From: JACCXG01 sp963785755
GTDB lineage: Bacteria; Acidobacteriota; Vicinamibacteria; Vicinamibacterales; 2-12-FULL-66-21
Assembly (NCBI GenBank): GCA_963785755.1
Contig: CAWAXG010000019.1
Location: 1-60,415, forward strand
Length of the DNA: 60,415 nucleotides
Direction: 5' to 3'
Below are positions 38,001 to 45,086 of the stretch, piece by piece (position 1 is the stretch's first letter; each line of letters starts with the position of its first letter). The notes under the pieces are model-generated. The model was not told where the DNA came from. It did no database searches and was given only the letters and a program-made list of their open reading frames with translations. Position numbers and translations under genes: made by a program.

Positions 38001-38057
38001 CGCCGTCAGGGTCCCACCGAATACAGCACACCACGCGGCGAACCTGGCGAACGTCAT
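35049..38057 (-). CDS. PVC-type haem-binding CxxCH protein (propeller, HEAT repeats, cytochrome c)
   Basis: The 1002-residue secreted protein combines a signal peptide, a six-bladed glucose/sorbosone dehydrogenase-like propeller (about 55-430; PVAIAFDDRGRMYVAENRGY, LTDTDGDGRYD, GPDGALYIVDMYRKDIDHPA), a long HEAT-like helical region (about 450-850) and a C-terminal cytochrome c domain with CASCH near residue 900 and a distal methionine candidate (SSLMPAGLDQAMS). This is the membrane-bound dehydrogenase/PVC-type family of planctomycetes and acidobacteria. It probably oxidises a sugar or polyol and passes electrons to haem. It converges with the enolase gene. Confidence 0.88.
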   Translation of the reverse strand: MTFARFAAWCAVFGGTLTAIGGSSSISRAASPTAAAQGDKVRPALSVAEALASFVIEPGYRIDLVAAEPLVQSPVAIAFDDRGRMYVAENRGYPDPLEGASPAAPKGVIALLTDTDGDGRYDARTDFATGLTYPNGVTPWDGGLFVTMAPDLLYLKDTTGDGIADERRVVLTGFNTNRTAQIRFSHPTLGPDGWIYLTGGLNGGHVTSPAHPVRPPVEFTSSDSRYNPRTGEFELAGGQGQYGLTFDDQGRRFICANRNPVWHVVLEPHQLRRNPNLAFSDTVHEVSTTGAQAIVWPLSRDLTTASFHPQLMNTPHRGTFTSASGVHIHRGDALPEGHRGSVFVAESAQNLVQRQVREPDGVTFRSRPARDGVEFLASRDTWFRPVFAGNGPDGALYIVDMYRKDIDHPAYIPEPSRRLFDFTAGASRGRIYRVAAANRPPARTVVNIAGAPVSALVSNLEHPNAWRRETAQRRLIERREQSAAPRLRALAAAGGELGRLHALWTMDVLGVLEDEDVMRGLRDPLASVRENALRLAERRIPGSLQLIDAVIRLADDGDARVRLHVALALGAANDPRITDALAAIARRDGTDRWVRAAVFSSLRDRTGAFLDAFVKGPPASAAVRAAVMQDLGRLFGTTESAERCLALVTEIADPGVESTWQPAALAGVAAGLRARGMASDTKSALMTLVSDDTAPGRLARERLATQMTRAAELALREGAPPEQRLTAIELLGQGEWPVSGATLLRLLEPQRQAAIQLAAVRALGQLRDPAAAISLVAPARWQAYTPQVRDAVLATLLAEDRLVPVLLDAVARRDIGASALGASRWRRLTAHRNPSIRQRAESLFAATDTGSAMQVYERKQQDVLALTGNPAGGEAAFTKYCASCHTFNGSGGRLGPDLSGIRNQPADALLLHIVVPDYEITPGYEAFTVQTRDGRTIVGRVESEAPNSLTLRDAAAQAQTILRSDVESMKAAPSSLMPAGLDQAMSSQELADLIAYLKNVER

Positions 38058-38169
38058 GCCGAGGATGTTACAGGGTCAGTCGGCCGCGCGGACCGGCCGA
38101 ACGGATCGGGCCACTTCGTCAGCGGCTGAAACACGACGCGCGCCGTGGGGAGAAATCGTCGGTCGCGAG

Positions 38170-39870
38170 TCACCGCCGGCCGGTCAATTGCCGCGCCGAG
38201 CGCTCGCCCGAGTCGGTCATCTCCCAGAGACCGGTCGCTCCGGAGCGATCGCTTGCGAACACGATGGTGCCGTCCACGGAACTGGCCGGATTGAAATCAT
38301 CGCGCGCATGCGTCGTCAGATGGCCGCCGCGTGTCAGTGGCCGGATGTAAATCCAGATGTCGGCATTGCCGGACTCCGTCGACGTGTACAACATGCGGCC
38401 ATCCGGCATCCACGCGAGGCTCTCCAGTTCGGACAGCTCACCGGCATCCCATGCCACCTGTCGAGCGCGCGACAGGTCGAACAGCGGGGCCAGCCACAGG
38501 CTGCGGGCAACGTCCACGCGTACGGCCGCAAGCTGCTGTCCGTCGCTGGTCAGTCCCGCAATCATGTAGTCGCTGATGTCCGTCGTCAGCGGCCGCATCG
38601 CACCGGAATCGAGCGCGATCCGCCACAATCGCTGCGGCGCCGACGCCGCCTCACGCGCCGCCACGACGACACTGCGTCCGTCGGGGAGCCACGCCATCCC
38701 GTCGACCGTATGCAGCTGCTGTTTCGCGATCACGCGCTCGCGCCCGTCCTCGACGTCGACGATTACCAGGTCCTTGAAGCCCGGTTCGTGTGAGCTCGAT
38801 GTCCACGCCGCCAGCCGCCGGCCGTCCGGCGACCATGCCGGCCGCATCTGCAGGAACGTCATCGGAGGCGTGCGCCTGGAAACGACCCGCGACGACTGCC
38901 CGGCGGCGTCGTAGAGGAGGAGAGCGGCTCTCACGGATCGCCATCGAGGTGGTCGTGATGCAGGCGAAGCGCGTGCCTGCGGATCGAATGCCGGCAGATC
39001 CTGGACATCGCGCAGGAGCTCGGGACGGCCGCCGCCGCGGGGGACGCGATAGATTCCGACGGCGGCGAGATCCGGGCGGAACCATGTGTAGTAGATCGAC
39101 CCGTCGGGCGCAGACTCGATACCGCCGCCTCGGCGATACGTGCCGACAGCCGGTTCCACCAGCTGGATCAGCTTCCCCGAATCGAGATCTTTCGCCCACA
39201 GGCTCTCGCGGGCGCCCGTGATCATCGCGTAGACAACCGACCGGCCGTCTCCAGAGATCGTCGCGCGCACGACGTTGCCGACGTTGGTGACTCGTGTCAG
39301 CGAAGAGACTGGCGCGGTCGTCGGGTGCTTCAAGGCCGAACGGTCAAACGTCCACCATGATGCGCCCGCAACGAGCAGCCCTGTTCCAAGCACTGCGATC
39401 ATCCAGGCGCCCCGTCTACGCGGCCATGGCCTGCCGAGCGGATCGCGCTGCCCCTGCCACCACCGCCCTCGTCTCGATGCCAGGGAGGAGAGCCGACGGC
39501 GGCGACGCGAACTGTTCCTGCGGCTCTCGATCGGCCGGCGGGTCGTGGAGCATACGAACGGATCCCACGAACCGGTAACCACGCCGCGGAACGGTCTCGA
39601 TGAACGAGCATTTCCCGTCCCCGTTGCTGAGCACTTTCCTCAGTGTGTAGATGTTCTGGCTGAGGTTCCCTTCTTCGACCGCAGTGTCAGGCCAGACCTG
39701 CCTCATCAGATCCGACTTCTCCACGATGTGGCCGCGACGGTCGATGAGCGTGAGGAGGATCTCGGTGGCCTTCGGCGTCAGGGGCACCGTGACATTGCCG
39801 CGGCGCAGCACGCGTTCGTCCCGATCGAGTTGAAACTCGCCGAACTCGTAGATGACGGGGGACGAGCCAT
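38170..39870 (-). CDS. Membrane winged-helix regulator with TolB-like propeller (two frameshifts)
   Basis: An OmpR-type winged helix (VIYEFGEFQLDRDERVLRRG, PLTPKATEILLTLIDRRGH, RQVWPDTAVEEGNLSQNIYT, VPRRGYRF) is followed by a linker, one membrane helix (AWMIAVLGTGLLVAGASWW) and a propeller with WSPDGRRLAAW, WLPDGRSVVVAA, WMPDGRMLYTSTESGNADIW and FASDRSGATGLW. This CadC-like layout couples a periplasmic domain to DNA binding. The start ATG 39870 is in a different frame because one C is missing from a C run (39857-39861); another base is extra near 39418-39424. Corrected length is 566 residues. It diverges from the haloperoxidase gene. Confidence 0.82.
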
Positions 39871-39943
39871 GCCTGGTCTCGCTTCCGGGAAGGCGGGAAT
39901 CGTAGCACGCCCGCAGCGTTCTGCCGGGTTTGAGATCTTTTTG

Positions 39944-39964
39944 AGAGAAGTTCCAGAACTCTCT
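39944..39964. promoter_or_regulatory. Palindrome in the divergent regulator/haloperoxidase region
   Basis: AGAGAAGTTC, CA, GAACTCTCT is a near-perfect inverted repeat with one bulged base, following a T-rich run. Its place about 75 bases before the winged-helix gene and 165 bases before the haloperoxidase gene suggests an operator. No second copy was seen. Confidence 0.35.
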
Positions 39965-40129
39965 AAAGACGTCAGTTCGCAGCCGTCCCTATCATCGGCG
40001 TCGCGATTCGGGGCCGGCCGGCAGGCTGCCTCGACCGTTTTCCACCTCAACCAGTAAGTGATTGGCGAGGGGCTGCCGGCGCATGGCTCGGCCCGTCAGG
40101 GCCGGTCGGACACCTCGAGGGAGGACTCA

Positions 40130-41457
40130 ATGAAGAATCAGGTCGCGGGCGGTATCGGGCTTGGCCTTGTGCTGTTGTTGCTGTGCCCGAGCGCGTCCAG
40201 CGCGGACGCGGTGATCACCTGGAGTGAGAATGCGGCGAAGGCCGCGAAGGCCGCGTGTCTCATCGCGAGCGGCAACGGTCTTGTCGAATCCCGGATGTAC
40301 ACGATGATGCACGCCGCCGTCCACGACGCGATCAATGCGATCGACCGGCGGTCGCGTCCGTACGCCTACGATGCAACGGCCGATGGACCCGCGTCGATTG
40401 ACGCCGCGGCCGCCGCGGCGGCGCGGGACGTGCTCGTGGCGGTCATCGCCACGTTGCCGGAATCGGCGCCATGCGTGGCCGCCGGGATCGCCGACGTCAA
40501 CGCCTCCTACGCTGTGGCGCTTGCCGCGATCCCCGCCGGCCCGGCCAGGACCAACGGCGTGGCGCTCGGCCAGGCCGCGGCCGCGGCGATCCTGGCGCTG
40601 CGGGCCAACGACGGATCGGATATCGAGTGGTTGGACTTCGGGTATCCGCAGAGCACCGAGCCGGGCGTATGGCGCTTCACACCGGATGGTCCGCCGCTCG
40701 CGTTTGCCCGGGAATGGGGCAAGGTTACGCCGTTCGTCCTCAAAGGACAGCTCGCAATTCGCGCCGCAGCGTCCCTATCACCTCGCCAGCAAGAAGTACG
40801 CGGCCGACTACAACGAGATCAAGCGGCTTGGCGGCGACGTCACCACGACGCCGAGCGACCGCACGGACGACCAGACGCAGATCGGGCTGTTCTGGATCGA
40901 GAGCTCACCGTTCGCCTGGAATCGCCTGGCGAGGGCAATCTCGGCCGATCGGGGGTTCGAGCTCTGGGAGAATGCGCGGCTGTTCGCGCTGCTGAACCTG
41001 GCCATGGCCGATGGCTACATCGCGTCATGGGAAGCGCAAGTATCGCTACAACTTCTGGCGGCCGATCACCGCGATTCGCCTTGGCGACACCGACGGCAAC
41101 CCGGATACGGAAGCGGAGGCGGACTGGACTCCGCTGCAGCCGACCTACCCGATGCCGGATCATGACTCGGGGCACGCCGTGCAGGGCGGCGTGGCGGCGG
41201 AGATCCTGAAGCAGGTCTTCGGCACCGACAACATCGCGTTCACCGCGTGCAGCATGACGCTCCCAGCCGGTCAGACGTGCGACGATCCGACGCCCGTGCT
41301 GCGGCCGTATTCGAGCTTCTCACAGGCAGCGAACGAGAACTCGGTCTCGCGGATCTACATCGGGATTCACTTCCGCCGCGCCGTCGAGGAGGGGGAGCAG
41401 CACGGACGCCAGATTGCCGCCTACGCCGTGCATCAGTTCCTGAAGCCGGTGCGATGA
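40130..41457 (+). CDS. Vanadium-dependent haloperoxidase/PAP2-like secreted protein (two frameshifts)
   Basis: A signal peptide (GIGLGLVLLLLCPSASSADA) leads into an all-helical protein with the full oxyanion-site signature: KYRYNFWRP (K-x6-RP), PDHDSGHA (SGH) and SRIYIGIH (SR-x5-H). The same residues bind vanadate in haloperoxidases and phosphate in PAP2 phosphatases; the long N-terminal helical part (VITWSENAAKAAK, MMHAAVHDAINAI) favours the haloperoxidase-like group. Extra bases near 40745 (AAA for AA) and 41028-41034 break the frame. Correction gives 441 residues. ATG 40130 has GAGGGAGGA. It could oxidise halide or dephosphorylate lipids. Confidence 0.85.
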
Positions 41458-41499
41458 TTGGGGGTTGAGGTCGGCTTTCGACCGACGGCACCGCAGGCG

Positions 41500-41552
41500 A
41501 CACCGGAGTTCATTTGTGATGACAGGCGCTCAATTCAGATGAACTCCGGTGT
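41500..41552. terminator. Inverted repeat between convergent peroxidase genes
   Basis: ACACCGGAGTTCAT (41500-41513) and ATGAACTCCGGTGT (41539-41552) are perfect 14-base arms around a 25-base loop. A place between two convergent stops suggests a bidirectional terminator. No T run follows, so a transposon-like or RNA role is also possible. Confidence 0.45.
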
Positions 41553-41670
41553 TTGGGGCAGCCGTCACCGCATCGGCAGATTCAGCTTCTGCCGGACCAC
41601 GCGCCATTTCCCGGTTGATCAGTCGAGTTGGGCGTTGGAAGTTGACTGGCTCCTTTCAACGTCCGAAACC

Positions 41671-43416
41671 TCACCGGGACCGCACCTTCCACGGCTTGAA
41701 CGCGTTGTCGTCCTCCAGCCCCTCCATCGCGAACGCGACCGACGGGAAGTGCCTCGAGATCACCGACTTCATCGAGTTCTCTTCCACCCAGTCGATCCCC
41801 TCTTTCGTGTAGATCTCGGGCCGGTAGTCCTGTGAGAGGAATCGATCGCTCTTCAGCCGGCGCGAGGCCATCAGCAGGAAGATGCGGAAGGCGGTGTCGC
41901 TGAAGCCCATGCCTTCGGGCAGCGGCTCGGCGAAGAGGCCCACCATCGTGTCCACCATCTCGAGGTCGTTGTTGTAGACGCGCTTCATCTCGGCGGCCCA
42001 CGCCGGGTTGTCCGTCAGCTCCTCGAAGCTCTTGATCGGCGACTTGTTGAGGAGGCGGCGGAACCGGTTGTAGCGCGGCACGCCGCGCTCGCGATCGCGA
42101 AGGATGTCGATCGCGCCGAGGTCGAACCGCTCGCCATTGTCCTGCACCAGGTTCTGCAGGAACTTCGGGTAGTTGTGCAGCCGCACGGCGCCGGGATTGT
42201 GGATCCCGAGCGAGTAGAACAGATCCCCGAGGTCGAATTTCGCGAGGAACTCGACGCCGCGCCGGCCCGACAGCTCGGGCAGCTCGGCGTTCGCGAGGCC
42301 CTCGCCGGTCTTCGCGGACTTGACCGTGAAGTGATCCGGCATCAGCGCGTGCATGCGGTACACCGAGACGAACTCCTCGGTCAGCGAGAACGGCACGCCG
42401 GTGTGATCCGTCGGCGACCCGGGAACCCCGGAGAAGATGTCGTTGTCGGCGAGCTTCGGAAAGAGGTTCTGCAGACGGCTGAACCGTCCGTACCAATTCG
42501 TTCTGAGGCCGGTGCTCAGGACTTCCCTCGGGAGAATGGCGGTCGACCACTCCACCGTGTGGATCTTCGCGAGCAGTGCCGAGTTGACGAGGCGGGCCTG
42601 CTGGAACAGGCGCTCGTCGTCCCAGAGCGGGTTGTGCTTCTTCAGCTCGTCGCAGATGGCGTTGTGCTCGAGCGCGAACAGCGCGTGCAGCAGGCTGAGC
42701 CCGACCCAGCCATTCTCGGTGAATCCGGTGATCTCTCGACCCGTGACCGGATCGACGCCGAGCCGTCCGCTCGGGCTGACCAGCACCTTGCCCTCGCGCC
42801 CGGCGCGCAGCGACGCCTGGGCTGCCGCGCTGCTGCCATAGACGTGCGAGCCGTCCCACCAGTGCGTGTTCTCGTTGATGTACGCCGGCGGCAGTTTCGA
42901 GTTGGCGACCTTCGGCGGATCGGCCGGCGTCTTCGGGACGCGCATCGGCCGTTCGTGCCAGCCGTCGCCATCCGCGAGCGGGATGTCGTGGGTGTGCGTC
43001 CACGTGCCTTTCTTGTGCACGAACCAGTCGTGGACCATGAACTGGATCCAGGCCGCGGCGATGACGTTGAGGATCGTGGCGGGCTGGAAGATCGTGCGGG
43101 TCAGGAGCTCGAGGCTGACCTCCCGCGGGCTGGGCGTCATGAGGTTGGCAGTGTCCGGGAACGCTTCGCTCAGCGGCACGTTGCGCCCGAACCGCATGCC
43201 TGCACTGCCCATCCGGGGACATTTCAGGTCGTTGTACGTGCCGTCGCTCGTGCGCACGTTGTGGGCCTCACCTCCTGCCGGCGTCGTGGAGCTTTCGAGC
43301 GGCGGCTCCTCGGTGTCGTGAAGATTCTTCTCCCGGAGCTCTTCGCGAATCTGGTACAGCCTGATGCCCGCGGTGGCACGGGGAAGTTCGAACCAGTCGT
43401 CAGAACCCTTGGCCAT
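41671..43416 (-). CDS. Haem peroxidase family protein, fatty acid alpha-dioxygenase-like
   Basis: The 581-residue protein shows the animal-haem-peroxidase/alpha-dioxygenase pattern: a distal His in IQFMVHDWFVH (about 129), a proximal His in RLVNSALLAKIHTVEWSTAI (about 286) and a catalytic Tyr in FVSVYRMHALMPD (about 353). AKIHT-EW and SVYRMH are hallmarks of plant-type alpha-dioxygenases that 2-hydroperoxidise fatty acids. No signal peptide is seen. ATG 43416 has AGGAG seven bases upstream. The gene converges on the haloperoxidase-like gene. Substrate assignment is by motif only. Confidence 0.85.
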   Translation of the reverse strand: MAKGSDDWFELPRATAGIRLYQIREELREKNLHDTEEPPLESSTTPAGGEAHNVRTSDGTYNDLKCPRMGSAGMRFGRNVPLSEAFPDTANLMTPSPREVSLELLTRTIFQPATILNVIAAAWIQFMVHDWFVHKKGTWTHTHDIPLADGDGWHERPMRVPKTPADPPKVANSKLPPAYINENTHWWDGSHVYGSSAAAQASLRAGREGKVLVSPSGRLGVDPVTGREITGFTENGWVGLSLLHALFALEHNAICDELKKHNPLWDDERLFQQARLVNSALLAKIHTVEWSTAILPREVLSTGLRTNWYGRFSRLQNLFPKLADNDIFSGVPGSPTDHTGVPFSLTEEFVSVYRMHALMPDHFTVKSAKTGEGLANAELPELSGRRGVEFLAKFDLGDLFYSLGIHNPGAVRLHNYPKFLQNLVQDNGERFDLGAIDILRDRERGVPRYNRFRRLLNKSPIKSFEELTDNPAWAAEMKRVYNNDLEMVDTMVGLFAEPLPEGMGFSDTAFRIFLLMASRRLKSDRFLSQDYRPEIYTKEGIDWVEENSMKSVISRHFPSVAFAMEGLEDDNAFKPWKVRSR

Positions 43417-43559
43417 GACCAACTCCTGGGGTGACGGTTGATGTGCGCATCAGAAAGACGGACACCGTACCGCCGCGGTCGCAGGAGTGTCAACTTCCTT
43501 TCCGACCGGCCGGCTCGTCTTTTGTTGTTTTGTCTCAGCGGACCAGGTGTCTCTGACAC

Positions 43560-45038
43560 ATGTATGGGATGATTCCAGACGATGAGCCGGCTCGGCTGGC
43601 TTCAACGGCCATGAGACGCCCACTCCTTGTCTACCTGCTCACTGTCACCGCCGCGATACTCATCGTCGCAGAATTGATTCATCTCGGTGGGACATGGCTC
43701 CCATCGCGTGGTGTCCAGGCGGTCTCTACGGCCGGGCAATCCTCGAGCGCGCTCGCGCACATGCTCGACAATGCGCGGCTTCCGCTACCGCGCCTCCTTC
43801 TCCAGCTGATCGTCATCGTGCTCGCGGCACGCGCGTTCGGGGCGATTGCACGCCGTCTGGGACAACCGCCGGTCATCGGCGAAATCGCGGCAGGAGTGCT
43901 GCTGGGGCCATCGCTCCTTGGATGGATTGCGCCGGACGCGAGCCGGTACCTGTTTCCAGCCGCGTCGATGCCGATCCTGCAACTGCTCAGTCAGATCGGC
44001 GTGCTGCTGTTCATGTTCATCGTGGGTGTGGAGCTCGAGCCGTCCTACCTGCGCGGCAAGGCCCACACGGCGATCGCGGTCAGCCACTTCAGCATCATCT
44101 TCCCGTTCGTGCTTGGCGTGGCGCTGTCGCTCGCGCTTTACACGCACTACGCCCCGCGAGGCGTGCCGTTTTATGCCTTTGCGCTGTTCTCCGGAATCGC
44201 GATGAGCATTACGGCCTTCCCGGTGCTGGCGCGCATCCTGGCAGAACGCCACCTGACGCATACGCCATTGGGAACCACGGCCATCACCTGCGCGGCGGTC
44301 GATGACGTCACGGCGTGGACCATCCTCGCCTTCGTGGTCGCGGTCACTACCGCGGGCGGCGCCGTCAACATGCTGCTGGCAATAGTGGCGCTGTCGGTGA
44401 TTTTCGTGCTGCTGATGATCTTCGTCGGTCGCCCGGTATTGCAGCGCGTGCTGAATCCTGAGAAGGACGGCGAGACGCTCAGCAAGGAGCGCATGGCGAT
44501 CGCGCTGGCGGTGATGCTGTCATCAGCGCTGGTCACCGAGATCATCGGCATCCATGCCCTCTTCGGCGCGTTCGTCGCCGGTGCCATCATGCCGTTCGGG
44601 GGCGCGTTCCGCACACTGTTGCGCGAACGGCTCGATAGCGTCAGCTCCGTCCTCCTGCTGCCGCTCTTCTTCGCCTACACGGGGCTGCGCACGCAAATCG
44701 GTCTGCTCGACGATTTCGCGAGCTGGGCGATCTGCCTCGGGATCATCCTGGTGGCGACAGCGGGCAAGCTGGGTGGAACGGTGATCGCCGCGCGCTGGAC
44801 GGGCCTTCCATGGCGCGACTCGGTGGCGCTCGGCGCGCTCATGAACACGCGTGGACTCATGGAGCTGGTTGCGCTCAACGTCGGCTACGACCTGGGCATC
44901 CTGACGCCGGAGATCTTCGCGATGATGGTGCTCATGGCGCTCGTGACCACCGGGATGACCGGCCCGCTCCTGTCGCTCAGCCTCAACTGGCGGCGCCGCA
45001 CGCTCGCCGCGGAAGGCTCGTTGCCCCGATCACCGTAG
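43560..45038 (+). CDS. Cation:proton antiporter, CPA2 family
   Basis: The 492-residue membrane protein has about 12-13 helices and the Na+/H+ exchanger motifs PPVIGEIAAGVLLGPSLLG, LFMFIVGVELEP, GIAMSITAFPVLARIL, CAAVDDVTAW (the conserved Asp pair) and ALMNTRGLMELVALNVG. No C-terminal TrkA domain is present, so it resembles the NapA/KefB core without regulation. It should exchange Na+ or K+ for H+ in the inner membrane. The start is unclear: ATG 43560, 43569 or 43611, the last lying right at the first helix. It converges with the PadR-linked permease. Confidence 0.9.
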   Translation: MYGMIPDDEPARLASTAMRRPLLVYLLTVTAAILIVAELIHLGGTWLPSRGVQAVSTAGQSSSALAHMLDNARLPLPRLLLQLIVIVLAARAFGAIARRLGQPPVIGEIAAGVLLGPSLLGWIAPDASRYLFPAASMPILQLLSQIGVLLFMFIVGVELEPSYLRGKAHTAIAVSHFSIIFPFVLGVALSLALYTHYAPRGVPFYAFALFSGIAMSITAFPVLARILAERHLTHTPLGTTAITCAAVDDVTAWTILAFVVAVTTAGGAVNMLLAIVALSVIFVLLMIFVGRPVLQRVLNPEKDGETLSKERMAIALAVMLSSALVTEIIGIHALFGAFVAGAIMPFGGAFRTLLRERLDSVSSVLLLPLFFAYTGLRTQIGLLDDFASWAICLGIILVATAGKLGGTVIAARWTGLPWRDSVALGALMNTRGLMELVALNVGYDLGILTPEIFAMMVLMALVTTGMTGPLLSLSLNWRRRTLAAEGSLPRSP

Positions 45039-45086
45039 CCCCCCGTCCTGTTTACAACCGGCTTCCAGAAGTTGAAGGCGTCTTTC

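Noticed and set aside
40130..43416. Halogenated natural-product biosynthetic cluster
   Set aside because: No polyketide synthase, NRPS, terpene synthase or tailoring genes accompany the haloperoxidase-like protein.
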